This document shows, one piece after another, positions 24,083-33,043 of a DNA stretch of 40,520 bases. The DNA lies in contig DCHY01000013.1 of the NCBI GenBank assembly GCA_002315715.1, positions 6,049 to 46,568 of the forward strand, given 5' to 3'. The notes beneath the pieces are model-generated. The model was not told the DNA's origin. It searched no databases and saw nothing but the letters and a program-made list of their open reading frames with translations. Made by a program: the position numbers and the translations under genes. Every line of letters starts with the position of its first letter. Within the stretch, counting starts at the first letter, position 1. This stretch comes from Clostridiales bacterium UBA1740 (GTDB taxonomy: Bacteria > Bacillota > Clostridia > Oscillospirales > CAG-272).

Positions 24083-24637
24083 TTACGCGAGGGGATTGCC
24101 TTTGCCGTCAAAGAGGGGCAGGGGAGCAAGATAGGTGATATCGGTTCTGCCGATGGCGTCACCTTCTGCCAAAACCGCCATTCTTCCGACGATTTCACCG
24201 CCGGCAAGTTTGACGAGCGCTTCCATCGAGCGGAGGGATTCTCCGGTGCTGATAACGTCGTCGACAATCAAAACGCGCTTGCCTTTCATAAAGGCGGCGT
24301 CGTCACCGTCGATATAAAGAGTTTGACGTGCGGCGGTCGTGATGGACTGCACTTCGCATTTCAAAACGTCCTTCATATACAGTTTCACGGATTTTCTTGC
24401 CAAGACGTAGCGGTTTTTGCCGGACATACGGCACATGGAGCAGACAAGGGGAATGCCCTTCGATTCTGCCGTCAAAAGCACGTCGTGCTCGGGGGCTTTT
24501 GCCAAAAGTTCTTTGGCACAGGTCTCGGTCAGTTCGGTATCTCCGAACATGATGAATGCGCCGATTTGCAACTTTTCGTTGATAGGGCAGATGGGAAGCT
24601 GTCTTTCAAGTCCTGCCACTTTGAGATTGTAAAACAT
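24083..24637 (-). CDS. Purine-type phosphoribosyltransferase (adenine phosphoribosyltransferase-like)
   Basis: 184 aa type I phosphoribosyltransferase. PRPP-binding loop VLIVDDVISTGES at 122-134, LLTAESKGIPLV near 54-65 (flexible/PPi loop region), and YVLARKSVKLYMKD (77-90), which resembles the ARK/YxLxK substrate region of Apt/Xpt proteins. It probably salvages a purine base to its nucleotide. Adenine versus xanthine or another base cannot be settled; TGES instead of TGGT in the PRPP loop marks a subgroup distinct from standard Apt. GAAGG lies 8 bases before ATG 24637. Confidence 0.85.
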   Translation of the reverse strand: MFYNLKVAGLERQLPICPINEKLQIGAFIMFGDTELTETCAKELLAKAPEHDVLLTAESKGIPLVCSMCRMSGKNRYVLARKSVKLYMKDVLKCEVQSITTAARQTLYIDGDDAAFMKGKRVLIVDDVISTGESLRSMEALVKLAGGEIVGRMAVLAEGDAIGRTDITYLAPLPLFDGKGNPLA

Positions 24638-24668
24638 GATTACGCCTTCTTTCTTGTAATACAAAGAC

Positions 24669-24697
24669 AGTATACACCAAACTTTTCCGTATTGCAA
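24669..24697 (-). promoter_or_regulatory. Sigma-A promoter of the phosphoribosyltransferase gene
   Basis: Minus strand: TTGCAA (24697-24692), 17 bases, TATACT (24674-24669). It starts 14 bases after the stop of the upstream hydrolase gene, which has no terminator of its own. Confidence 0.65.
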
Positions 24698-24711
24698 GAG
24701 GGCAGCGCGTT

Positions 24712-25602
24712 TTAATAGTAGAAATCGTGATTTCCGATGGTATAAGCGTAGGTACGGTTCTTTTCAATCCAACGGGAGACGGATTTGCGCGGCTCCATAA
24801 AAAAGAGCACCGGTTCCTTTAGGGCTTCACCCTCCAATGCGATTTTTGCCGCCATGACGGCAGAATCCGTCGGCGTGCGGTAAATACTGCCGTCCGCCAC
24901 GGGCGTGAACTGCACGCCGTACCGCTTATCAAAGATGACGCCGTAGATCGTATTGGGATATAGATCGGAAGCTACGCGGTTCAAAACCACTCGCCCGACC
25001 GCGATTTGTCCGAAGAGCGATTCTCCGCGCGCCTCGGCACTGATGATGCGGCTGAGCCAATAGACTGCGTCGGCTTGGTAGTATGTACTGCCGTTTTGCA
25101 GATATCGCAGCGTCCCCGACAGCGTCGCGGTGAAGGCGGTACTATTCCAAGATACCGAAAGACCGCACGCTTTTGCCGCCACGCGGAGCGGTACATACAT
25201 CCGTCCGTTGTTCATAATGACGGTGGGGGTTGCCGCATACAGATACCTGCCGTTGACTTCGGTAAAATACGAGCCGTCGGTGGCGCGGAGCGTCAAACCG
25301 GTCGCCGTCACCGTCAGAGTGCGGCTTTGCGACTGATAGGTCACCTTGGCGCCGAGGACGGTTTCCCCGAATGCGCGAAGAGGTATGTATGTCGTGCCCG
25401 CTATCAGCAAGCCGGAAAGCGTTTGACTTTTGACCGAAACCGCGACTTTTTTGTAATGACTGACGGCAAGGTCGCTGACCGCCGTTTGAGAGACGCTGCT
25501 TCCCGCCGCGGCAACCGAAACGGCAGACAAAGAGAGCAAAAGTCCAATCAAGACGAAAACGGTGCAAACTTTTCTTATCACTCTTGCTACGCGAAATTTC
25601 AT
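24712..25602 (-). CDS. Secreted SleB/CwlJ-type cell-wall hydrolase with copper-amine-oxidase-N domains
   Basis: 296 aa. Signal peptide (about 1-33, hydrophobic FVLIGLLLSLSAVSVAAAG). A CuAO_N1-type region with two similar units follows (TTYIPLRAFGETVLGAKVTY near 69-88, NGRMYVPLRVAAKACGLSVSW near 132-152), a probable wall- or protein-binding module. The C-terminal Hydrolase_2 domain (about 180-296) has YWLSRIISAEARGESLFGQIAVGRVVLNRV, with catalytic Glu in AEARGE, and ends in YTIGNHDFYY. Cleaves cortex or vegetative peptidoglycan. In spore formers such enzymes often act in germination, but this promoter looks sigma-A-like. GGAGG lies 8 bases before ATG 25602. Confidence 0.88.
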   Translation of the reverse strand: MKFRVARVIRKVCTVFVLIGLLLSLSAVSVAAAGSSVSQTAVSDLAVSHYKKVAVSVKSQTLSGLLIAGTTYIPLRAFGETVLGAKVTYQSQSRTLTVTATGLTLRATDGSYFTEVNGRYLYAATPTVIMNNGRMYVPLRVAAKACGLSVSWNSTAFTATLSGTLRYLQNGSTYYQADAVYWLSRIISAEARGESLFGQIAVGRVVLNRVASDLYPNTIYGVIFDKRYGVQFTPVADGSIYRTPTDSAVMAAKIALEGEALKEPVLFFMEPRKSVSRWIEKNRTYAYTIGNHDFYY

Positions 25603-25638
25603 AATGATTACCTCCAAAACCTTGATTTTGACAACTAT

Positions 25639-25667
25639 AGTGTACCATATTGCGGTTTTTTCGGCAA
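25639..25667 (-). promoter_or_regulatory. Possible sigma-A promoter of the hydrolase gene
   Basis: Minus strand: TTGCCG (25667-25662), 17 bases, TACACT (25644-25639). Both boxes are 4/6 matches. No sigma-G-like pair was found here. Confidence 0.45.
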
Positions 25668-25754
25668 CCCGCAATTGTTGGAAGAAAAGGAAATCCTTGG
25701 CAGGCGCCTCGCTTTTCTGCGAGAAAATCTTTTTTTCGGAAAAGAGCAAAACGG

Positions 25755-25783
25755 TTGACTTTTCTTTTCGCGTGTGCTATAAT
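25755..25783 (+). promoter_or_regulatory. Sigma-A promoter of the nine-gene sugar operon
   Basis: TTGACT (25755-25760), 17 bases, TATAAT (25778-25783). About 30 bases of leader precede ATG 25820; no catabolite-repression (cre) palindrome or regulator gene is evident beside it. Confidence 0.85.
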
Positions 25784-25819
25784 TTACGCGGTAAAAAATA
25801 TAATCTTTGCGGAGGCAAT

Positions 25820-27304
25820 ATGAGCAACGTTAAATTCGGATGGGCGGAAGTCGATATCACCCCCAAAACCAAAATCGCACTTGCCGGAGAATTTTATGAA
25901 AGAGTGACGGACGAAGTCGAAACTCCAATCACCATGACTGCGCTTGCCATGGAGTCGGATGGAGAACAGGCGGTTATCGTTTCCTGTGACCTTGTCGGCA
26001 TATATCCCGATATGGTGAAATTGGCCAGAGACAAAATCAACATCCCCGGTTTTGACAACGAAAAAATCATCACGGCAAGCATTCATACACACAACTCTTA
26101 CCTTGTCAATTCTTTGGACGGCGGTTGTGATTCCGTCGTTTCCATTGGCAAGAGACTTGAAAAATATATGGACGGCGAATGCGAGTATATAATGGAGGAA
26201 TCCGATGCCGAGGCACAGGATCCTATCAAATCGCTCTATTTCCTTGCCGATAAACTTGCCGAGGCGGTTACTCTCGCTTGGAACGGCAGAAAACCTGCCG
26301 GCTATGCCCACGGATTCGGAAGAGCCGCTATCGGAATGGCGCGCCGCGCTTGCTACAATGACGGAACCGCCAAGATGTGGGGCGACGTAGATACGGCGGC
26401 TTTCACGGGATTGGAAGACGGCACGGATTCCGGCATCGAGATGCTCTTCACATACGATGAAAACCAAAAACTTACCGGTGTCGTTGCCAACCTTTCCTGT
26501 CCTGCTCAAATTTTGGAACAGCGCACGATTATCTCTTCCGATTTTTGGGGAAAAGTGAAGATTCTTCTGCGTCAAAAGTACGGGGAAGATTTGAAAGTAT
26601 TGGCACTTTGTGCGCCTGCCGGCGACCTTTGCCCTCGCGATTTGATTCGTTGGGTAGAGCCCGAAACGCCGATTAAGGATCCGAACGTCATTCGCAACAA
26701 TCCGAAAGAGCGCCGCGCCGACCCCTCTATGTTCGATATTAAGGGAACTTGGGTTGCCGGACGCCGTATTGTCAATGAAATTGAAGCCGCGCTCTCCGAC
26801 GTGACGGAAATCCGCACGGAAGCGGTGATGAAACACGAAGTCAAGATGCTCGATTTTCCGCTTCGCCGTGTGACGCCCAAACAGTTTGCCGATGCCGAGG
26901 CCGGTATGCGTGCTTTCTTCAAAGGAAAGAAGAAAGTCAACTATCTCGATTCCGCACAGGTTTACGTTTATCTCGGCGATATTGAGCGGTATGAAGAGCA
27001 GGATTCGAGAGAGTATTACTCTTCGGAAGTACACTACATGCGATTTGACGACGTGGCGTTTACGACGTCCCCGTTTGAACTTTTCCATCATTATGCCAAC
27101 ATTATCCGTGCCCGCAGTGACGCCAAGCAAACGTTTGTGATTCAACTTTCCTGCGGAGACGGCGGTTATCTTCCTACCGAAAGAGCAGAGAAGGCAGGTC
27201 ACTATTCTGCCTATGTAGCCAGCGGAAACGTCGGTCACGAAGGCGGCGATATTCTCGTGCGTGACGCATTGGATGCGATTCGCAGACTTTTCAAGAAGGA
27301 TTGA
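25820..27304 (+). CDS. Neutral/alkaline ceramidase N-terminal-like protein, cytosolic
   Basis: 494 aa. It starts with GWAEVDITPKTKIALAGEF, the hallmark opening of the neutral/alkaline non-lysosomal ceramidase N-terminal family, and contains ITASIHTHNSY near 75-85 (candidate zinc ligands in HTH), a VVANLSCPAQI segment in the middle, and CGDGGYLPTERA near the C-terminus. It lacks a signal peptide, unlike secreted ceramidases, and lacks their C-terminal Ig-like domain. Ceramide is therefore unlikely to be the substrate; an amide or ester bond in an imported compound is a better guess. First gene of a nine-gene sugar-type operon. GGAGGCAAT precedes ATG 25820; a longer in-frame extension lies upstream of the promoter. 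Confidence 0.8.
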   Translation: MSNVKFGWAEVDITPKTKIALAGEFYERVTDEVETPITMTALAMESDGEQAVIVSCDLVGIYPDMVKLARDKINIPGFDNEKIITASIHTHNSYLVNSLDGGCDSVVSIGKRLEKYMDGECEYIMEESDAEAQDPIKSLYFLADKLAEAVTLAWNGRKPAGYAHGFGRAAIGMARRACYNDGTAKMWGDVDTAAFTGLEDGTDSGIEMLFTYDENQKLTGVVANLSCPAQILEQRTIISSDFWGKVKILLRQKYGEDLKVLALCAPAGDLCPRDLIRWVEPETPIKDPNVIRNNPKERRADPSMFDIKGTWVAGRRIVNEIEAALSDVTEIRTEAVMKHEVKMLDFPLRRVTPKQFADAEAGMRAFFKGKKKVNYLDSAQVYVYLGDIERYEEQDSREYYSSEVHYMRFDDVAFTTSPFELFHHYANIIRARSDAKQTFVIQLSCGDGGYLPTERAEKAGHYSAYVASGNVGHEGGDILVRDALDAIRRLFKKD

Positions 27305-27315
27305 CATCGACTTTT

Positions 27316-28554
27316 ATGTTTACCGAAACAAAGACGAAACCGAAAAATCGGTATTCGTTATATATTGCCGCGATTTGGTTTATCAACTTCGCCGTGTTTA
27401 TGGGGCGGTATTCTTACGGAACCGTCATCGCGGATATTGAAAAATCGTTTCTCGCCGCCGGCTTTTCCGATGCGGCGACCGAAGCCTCCTTCGCAACTAC
27501 CTATTTGTTTTTCACCTATGCCGTCGGTCAGATGCTCTACACGTTTGTGTCCAAGAAAATCTCCCCGAAACATATCGTCTTTTATTCCATCGTCGCCGTC
27601 ACCGTCTTTACGTTCGGCGTGGCGGTTTTACCCTTGCCGTTTGCCAAATGGCTTTGGGCAATCAACGGTTTCTTTCACGCCGTTTTGTACGTTTCTTCGA
27701 TGGGCGTGCTTTCTTCCTTCCTGCCGAAACAGGAAATGTTGAAAGCCGGCGCTGCCATGAGTTCCGTCATGCCGGTGGCACAACTGGCGCTGTACGTTTT
27801 CGCGGCGCTGTTTGCCGGTATTGCCGATTGGAAATGGCTGTTCTATATCGCTTCCTTTATGATGGCGATTGCCGCCGCCGTTTGGTTCTTCGTGTATCGC
27901 GCACTTGAGAAACTTCCGAAAATCACCGAGGAAAACGGCGAGATTTCGGTTCGTGTCCGAAAACCGACGGCAGCTTTCTTCGTCTTGCTTTCCGCCTTCT
28001 GCTTTGTCGCTTTGATTTGCGTCGGTGCCAAGCATATCGTCTCCGACTGGACGCCTAAAATCTTTGCCACCGAGTACGGCATGGATTCTTCGTACTCGTA
28101 TCTTCTCGTCGGTATTATGATGACGGCGTCGGCGCTGTCGGTGCCCTTGACGCGCACGCTTGCCAAGTGGCAGGAAAACTACTGTCTTCTCGACATCTAT
28201 CAGTTAATCGTGCTTGCCGGACTGGCACTTCTTATCGCTTTTGTGAAAATGCCGTTCGTCCCGTTCTTCATCATCCTCGTTTTGATGTCGTCTTTGGCAT
28301 TCAGTATCACCAACGTGGCGGCGGGTTTTGCACCGTTCGCTTACCGTGAATATATGTCCGCCGACGTCAGCGGCGGTTGGGTAAACGCCGTCAGTTGCTT
28401 TGGCGCATCGCTCGCCAGCATGCTTGCCGGCTATTGCATGGGCAACAGTGATTTTAAGACGCTTTTCGTCGTTTTGGCGATCGCCTGTGCCGCTACTTGT
28501 CTTCCCATGGCGGCAGGTGCCGTCGCTCACCGGAAACTGCGCGATTCCGAATAA
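27316..28554 (+). CDS. Major facilitator superfamily transporter
   Basis: 412 aa with about 12 hydrophobic segments and a central cytosolic loop (EKLPKITEENGEISVRVRKP, near 200). The N-terminal FINFAVFMGRYSYGTVIADIEKSF resembles organophosphate:Pi antiporter-like and related sugar permeases. Likely imports the operon's substrate. Start uncertain: AAGGA (27296-27300) abuts a TTG at 27301 and lies 15 bases before ATG 27316; I chose ATG because zero spacing is implausible. The TTG form would add five residues. The upstream stop is 12 bases before the ATG. Confidence 0.85.
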   Translation: MFTETKTKPKNRYSLYIAAIWFINFAVFMGRYSYGTVIADIEKSFLAAGFSDAATEASFATTYLFFTYAVGQMLYTFVSKKISPKHIVFYSIVAVTVFTFGVAVLPLPFAKWLWAINGFFHAVLYVSSMGVLSSFLPKQEMLKAGAAMSSVMPVAQLALYVFAALFAGIADWKWLFYIASFMMAIAAAVWFFVYRALEKLPKITEENGEISVRVRKPTAAFFVLLSAFCFVALICVGAKHIVSDWTPKIFATEYGMDSSYSYLLVGIMMTASALSVPLTRTLAKWQENYCLLDIYQLIVLAGLALLIAFVKMPFVPFFIILVLMSSLAFSITNVAAGFAPFAYREYMSADVSGGWVNAVSCFGASLASMLAGYCMGNSDFKTLFVVLAIACAATCLPMAAGAVAHRKLRDSE

Positions 28555-28587
28555 GTAAAAGTTGTTCAAAAGAAAGAAGGCAACATC

Positions 28588-29493
28588 TTGCATTCGTGGA
28601 AGGAAACGGCAAAGAAAGAGGTTTTCACCTACGTATTCATCTTGCTGACGGCGTTTGCGTCGGCGGTGTCATATTGCCTTTTCATCGTGCCGAACGATTT
28701 TGCCCCCGGCGGACTTTCGGGTATCGCCACCATGATTCAGTATAAAACGGGTTTCAGTATCGGTTCTTTCACGTTGCTTGCCAACATTCCTCTTTGTGTC
28801 TTCGCGTATTTTGCGATTGAGCGCCGCTTCGCCATCCGTTCTTCGGTTTACGTCGTGGCGATGTCCCTCTTTTATAACCTTTTACGCGACGCCGCTTTTC
28901 TTACCCCCTACTACTACGACGCCGGCGGTGTCGATACGATTTTTCCCTGTTTGTTAGCCGGCATTTTGTGCGGTGCTGTGTACGGCATCAATTTCAGTTT
29001 GTCTTCTTCAACCGGCGGCATTGATTTCGTCTCGAAATACGTCAACAAAAAAGCCCCGCAGTTCAATTTCTTTTGGGTTTCCTTCGCGCAAAACGCCATT
29101 GTGGCGATGCTTTCCTATTTTGTTTATACCGAAGACGTGGACGGCTTTGCCATGCACAATTGGAAACCCGTTTGCCTTTGTCTTCTATACAGCTTTGTTG
29201 CCAATTTCATCGCTTCGCGTATGATTGCCGGCAACCTCCGCGCCACACAGTTCATGATTATTTCGGAACACACCGACGCCATCAAAGAAGAAATCTTCAG
29301 AACCCTGCACCACAGCGCAACGGAGATGGAAGCCGTCGGCGCTTACAGCGGGGAAAACCGTCGGGTTCTTCTTTGCGTCGTCAATTCCCATCAAATCGTC
29401 GATTTCAAAAAAATACTCAAAAAATACGATAAAACGTTCGTTCTGATATCTCCCGTTCAGGAGATTGTCGGAAACTTCAGAAGGATTAAGTGA
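28588..29493 (+). CDS. YitT family membrane protein
   Basis: 301 aa: five to six hydrophobic segments in residues about 12-205 (including LFIVPNDFAPGGLSGIATMIQYKTG and SLSSSTGGIDFVSKYVNKK, both YitT signatures), then a cytosolic DUF2179 domain (about 215-295). Function of the family is unknown; some members are proposed small-molecule transporters. The start is a TTG at 28588 supported by AAGAAGG 7 bases upstream; no ATG alternative exists without cutting the first helix. Only 33 bases separate it from the transporter gene. Confidence 0.88.
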   Translation: MHSWKETAKKEVFTYVFILLTAFASAVSYCLFIVPNDFAPGGLSGIATMIQYKTGFSIGSFTLLANIPLCVFAYFAIERRFAIRSSVYVVAMSLFYNLLRDAAFLTPYYYDAGGVDTIFPCLLAGILCGAVYGINFSLSSSTGGIDFVSKYVNKKAPQFNFFWVSFAQNAIVAMLSYFVYTEDVDGFAMHNWKPVCLCLLYSFVANFIASRMIAGNLRATQFMIISEHTDAIKEEIFRTLHHSATEMEAVGAYSGENRRVLLCVVNSHQIVDFKKILKKYDKTFVLISPVQEIVGNFRRIK

Positions 29494-29494
29494 T

Positions 29495-30931
29495 ATGAAA
29501 AAACATTTTCTCGGCATGGATATCGGCACGACCTCTCTCAAAGCCGCCGTTTTCGACGAAGACGGCAACCGCCTGGCACTCGTTTCGGAGGATTACACCC
29601 TCGACACCGACGCCTCGACCGGCTTTATTGAGTTTGACGCCGAGCGGTATATCACCCTTTGCAAGGGGGCAGTCGACAAGCTCCTCCTCGAGGTCGGCAC
29701 GGTGGACGCCATTTCGGTCGATACCCAGGGCGAAACCATGATTTTGACCGACAAAGACGGCAACCCCTTGGCACCTGCCGTCGTTTGGCTCGACAACCGC
29801 GCAACCGAAGAGGCGGAAGCCATCCGTGCGGCGTTCGGCAACCGACAGGTTTACGAGGTCACGGGGCAGGCGGAAATCACCGCCGGTTGGCCGGCATCGA
29901 AACTTTTGTGGTTCAAAAATCACCGCCCCGAAGTGTTTGAAAAAACCGAAAAAATCTTTCTTCTCGAAGACTGGGTCCTCTACCGTTTGACGGGCGAGTT
30001 CGTCACCGAACCCACGATTCAGTCCTCCACGATTTACTACGATATCGTCAAAAAGACTTGGTGGCAACCGATGCTCGATTTCATCGGCATCGACAAAAAG
30101 AAGTTGCCTTCACTCAAAGCATCGGCGGAAAAGGTCGGCACCTACCGCGGCATTCCCGTCGTGACGGGTGCTTTGGATCAGATCGCCGGCACCCTCGGCG
30201 TCGGTGTCACCGACAACACCCGTCTGAGCGAAATGACGGGTACCATCATGGCCATCTGTGCCATGACCGACACCGTCCCCGACTACGTCGAAGGCAGCAT
30301 TATCCCCTGTCATATCCATGCCATTGACGGCAAATATTGCCGTATTCTTTGGTCTTCTACCGCCGGTATGGCGCTCAAATGGTTTAAGAATACTCTCGCC
30401 GAAAACTTTTCCTTCCGCGACCTTGACGCTTTGGCGGAGAAGATTCCGGCAGGATGCGAAGGCATGACGATGCTTCCGTACTTTACGGGTTCCACCATGC
30501 CGAAATACAACCCCAACGCCACGGCTACGTTTACCGGTGTGACGCTTTCTCACACGAGAGGTCACTTCGCCAGAGCGATTATGGAAGCCATCGCTTTCGT
30601 GCTCCGTGAAGACCTCGAATACATCGGCGCCGACGCCGTTCGCGAAATCCGCATCACGGGCGGAGGTGCTCAAAGTCCGCTTTGGGCGCAAATGAAAGCC
30701 GACGTGACGGGCAAGGAACTCACTACCGTCACCGAGAGCGAAACGGCTTGCCTCGGAACCGCGCTTTTGGCTGCCGTCGGTGTCGGCGCGTTTACCACGA
30801 TTGAAGAAGCCGCCGCCAAATTTACCAAACCCAAGAAAGTCTACACCCCGTCGGGCGCCGATTACGAGACGGCATACCGCGCTTTCAAAGCGCTTGACGA
30901 TTTGTTAAATAACCCCGAATTTCAAAAATAA
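29495..30931 (+). CDS. FGGY-family carbohydrate kinase (xylulokinase-like)
   Basis: 478 aa, actin-like fold ATP-dependent sugar kinase. N-terminal phosphate motif FLGMDIGTTSLKAAVFD (5-21), FGGY core DTQGETMILTDKDGNPLAPAVVWLDNRATEE (76-106), catalytic Asp228 in GALDQIAGTLG, and C-terminal FGGY_C motif ITGGGAQSPLWAQMKADV near 385-402. Closest in pattern to xylulokinases, but FGGY specificity cannot be read from sequence. It should phosphorylate the ketose made by the next gene's isomerase. AAGGA lies 9 bases before ATG 29495, right after the YitT stop. Confidence 0.9.
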   Translation: MKKHFLGMDIGTTSLKAAVFDEDGNRLALVSEDYTLDTDASTGFIEFDAERYITLCKGAVDKLLLEVGTVDAISVDTQGETMILTDKDGNPLAPAVVWLDNRATEEAEAIRAAFGNRQVYEVTGQAEITAGWPASKLLWFKNHRPEVFEKTEKIFLLEDWVLYRLTGEFVTEPTIQSSTIYYDIVKKTWWQPMLDFIGIDKKKLPSLKASAEKVGTYRGIPVVTGALDQIAGTLGVGVTDNTRLSEMTGTIMAICAMTDTVPDYVEGSIIPCHIHAIDGKYCRILWSSTAGMALKWFKNTLAENFSFRDLDALAEKIPAGCEGMTMLPYFTGSTMPKYNPNATATFTGVTLSHTRGHFARAIMEAIAFVLREDLEYIGADAVREIRITGGGAQSPLWAQMKADVTGKELTTVTESETACLGTALLAAVGVGAFTTIEEAAAKFTKPKKVYTPSGADYETAYRAFKALDDLLNNPEFQK

Positions 30932-30959
30932 AATACATAGATAAGAAAAGGAGATTCTT

Positions 30960-32312
30960 ATGTCAAAAATCGGTTTTATCGGCTTTGGTGAAGTCAATAC
31001 GCCGGTCGACGTCATCGTCCGCAAATGCTCTGCTGCCGCAGAAGCACTCAAAAATGAAGGGCTTGATATCGTTCCCGTATTTCCCGTTGCCGACGATTAT
31101 GAGGAAACCCAAATCGCAGGCGCCCTCAAACAGTTGGAAGGCGTGGATATGGACGCCCTCGTCCTTTGCGTTGCCGGATGGATTCCAACGCACGCCGTCG
31201 TCAAAATCACGGAGCGCTTCCGTCATTTGCCCATGGTCCTTTGGGGCCTTTGCGGTTGGTATGAAGGCGACAGAATCGTCACCACCGCTGACCAGGCAGG
31301 TACGACCGGCCTTCGCGCTACGTTCGAAGGACTCGGCTACCGTTTCCGTTACGTTTACGACGTCATGGGACTCAAAACCAAATCCGACGTCGTGGCTTCT
31401 TACTGCCGCGCCGCTACCGCCGCACGCTTGATGCTTGCCGACAAAGTCGGTATGGCAGGCTACCGCGATATGAATCTCTACGGCACCCTCTTTGACGGTC
31501 TGTCTCTCAAAAAAGCGACCGGCATTGAAATCGAAACCTTCGAAATGCTCGAAATCCAGCAAAGATACGACAAACTCACCGATGCCGAAAAGCGCGAAGT
31601 CGTTGAGAAACGTATCAAGCGTTGGCACTTCTTGAAGCCTGCGAACGACGACGCCATGATGATGGCTGCCGGCTACTATCTCGCCGTAAAAGCCATTGCC
31701 GACGAGCGTCACTACCGTTCCATCTCCATCAAGGACGTTGACGGTATGAAGAAACTCTGCGGATTCCCGCCTGCTCCGATTTTCATGCTTCTTTCCGAGG
31801 ACGGTTATACGACCGTTCCCGAGAACGACTCTCTCGGCGCCGTCACACAGCTGATGATGAACCGTTTGACGGGTCAGCTTGCCGGCTATCTTGAATTCTA
31901 CGAATTCTTTGAGAACAGCGTTCTCGCCGGCGTGCCCGACTTCGTGGCTGCCGACATGGTGGACGGCGATGCCTACACCGTTCTTCCTGCCGCTTTCGGC
32001 GCACTCAACCAAGGTATTCTTAACGTTTCCAAAGTCAAAACCGGCACCGTTACCATGTGCCGCTTGACCTATAAGAACGGTGAATATTTGATGCAGATCA
32101 TCCCCGGCGACGGCAAAACGCCTCCGAAATGGGAAGAATGCGGTTGGGACGCTCCGGCTCCTCAACTTTCCGCACTCGAAATTTTTATTCCTTCCGTCGA
32201 GAGATTTGCCGAGAACGTTGCCTGCCAGCACTACGTCGTCACCTACGGCGATAACAGACGCGCTATCCGCGATCTTTGCTCCATTCTCGGTATCAAAGTT
32301 GTTGAATTGTAA
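30960..32312 (+). CDS. L-fucose/L-arabinose isomerase family protein
   Basis: 450 aa, no signal peptide. Overall shape fits the COG2407 fucose/arabinose-isomerase superfamily: a Rossmann-like N-terminal part (KIGFIGFGEVNT, VLCVAGWIPTHAVVKI, LPMVLWGLCGWYEGDRIV), a middle ending in DSLGAVTQLMMNRLTG, and a C-terminal barrel with LTYKNGEYLMQIIPG and a final CQHYVVTYGD (His near 422). It is shorter than true L-fucose isomerase (about 590) and belongs to the uncharacterised medium-length branch. Expected activity: Mn2+-dependent aldose-ketose isomerisation of an unknown sugar. AAAAGGAG lies 7 bases before ATG 30960. Confidence 0.82.
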   Translation: MSKIGFIGFGEVNTPVDVIVRKCSAAAEALKNEGLDIVPVFPVADDYEETQIAGALKQLEGVDMDALVLCVAGWIPTHAVVKITERFRHLPMVLWGLCGWYEGDRIVTTADQAGTTGLRATFEGLGYRFRYVYDVMGLKTKSDVVASYCRAATAARLMLADKVGMAGYRDMNLYGTLFDGLSLKKATGIEIETFEMLEIQQRYDKLTDAEKREVVEKRIKRWHFLKPANDDAMMMAAGYYLAVKAIADERHYRSISIKDVDGMKKLCGFPPAPIFMLLSEDGYTTVPENDSLGAVTQLMMNRLTGQLAGYLEFYEFFENSVLAGVPDFVAADMVDGDAYTVLPAAFGALNQGILNVSKVKTGTVTMCRLTYKNGEYLMQIIPGDGKTPPKWEECGWDAPAPQLSALEIFIPSVERFAENVACQHYVVTYGDNRRAIRDLCSILGIKVVEL

Positions 32313-32338
32313 TTTATTGTTTGCAAAAGGACGTTATT

Positions 32339-33043
32339 ATGTATAAGAATTACAAAATCCGTGCTCCTTATTTTGAAATCGGCCCCAAATGCTTTATGTG
32401 GGGCGAGCGTATGCTCAAACTTGCCAAGGAAGTCGACAAAATCGCCTACAAGTACGACCTCGACGTCATCTTGACGCCGCAGTATGCCGACATCCGTCTT
32501 CTCGCCGAGAACACGCATTACGTTCACGTGTATGCACAGCATATGGACGCTTTGCGTCCCGGCCGCGGTCTCGGATCGGTTCTTCCCGAATCCGTCAAAG
32601 AAGCCGGCGCCGTCGGCGTCATGCTTAACCACGCCGAAAAGAAACTGACGATGGACGAGATTCGCGCCACCATCGCGAGAGCCGACGAAGTGGGACTTGC
32701 CACCATCGTCTGTGCCGACTCGGTTGCCGAAATCGCCGAGATTGCCAAGATGGGACCGAACCTCATCGTTGCCGAGCCTACCGAACTCATCGGTACCGGC
32801 GTTGCCAGCGATATGGGCTACGTTAAGGATACCATCGAAGCCGTCAGAAAAATCAATCCCGACATTATGGTTCTGCAGGGTGCCGGCATCTCCGGTCCCG
32901 ACGACGTTGCCAACGTCATTCGCGCCGGCGCGCAGGCGACCGGTTGCACGAGCGGCGTCTTCAAAGCCAAAGATCCCGAGGCGGCTGCCGAAGAAATGCT
33001 CTATACCCTTCGTAAGACCTGGGACGAGGTTCACGGCAAATGA
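32339..33043 (+). CDS. Archaeal-type triose-phosphate isomerase-like protein
   Basis: 234 aa TIM barrel, shorter than bacterial TpiA (about 250) and patterned like archaeal TIM. Catalytic Lys6 in KNYK, His98 in MLNHAEKK, Glu146 in VAEPTELIGTG, and phosphate-binding GAGISGPDDV (181-190) are all present; VYAQHMDALRPGRGLGSVLPESVKEAGAVG is the archaeal-type loop. Substrate may be a triose-phosphate or a tetrulose-phosphate, by analogy with the TpiA-like isomerase of erythritol pathways. AAAGGA lies 7 bases before ATG 32339. Its stop overlaps the next start (ATGA). Confidence 0.85.
   Translation: MYKNYKIRAPYFEIGPKCFMWGERMLKLAKEVDKIAYKYDLDVILTPQYADIRLLAENTHYVHVYAQHMDALRPGRGLGSVLPESVKEAGAVGVMLNHAEKKLTMDEIRATIARADEVGLATIVCADSVAEIAEIAKMGPNLIVAEPTELIGTGVASDMGYVKDTIEAVRKINPDIMVLQGAGISGPDDVANVIRAGAQATGCTSGVFKAKDPEAAAEEMLYTLRKTWDEVHGK

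Noticed and set aside
25820..27304. True secreted ceramidase.
   Set aside because: No signal peptide, no C-terminal Ig-like domain, and a sugar-operon setting.
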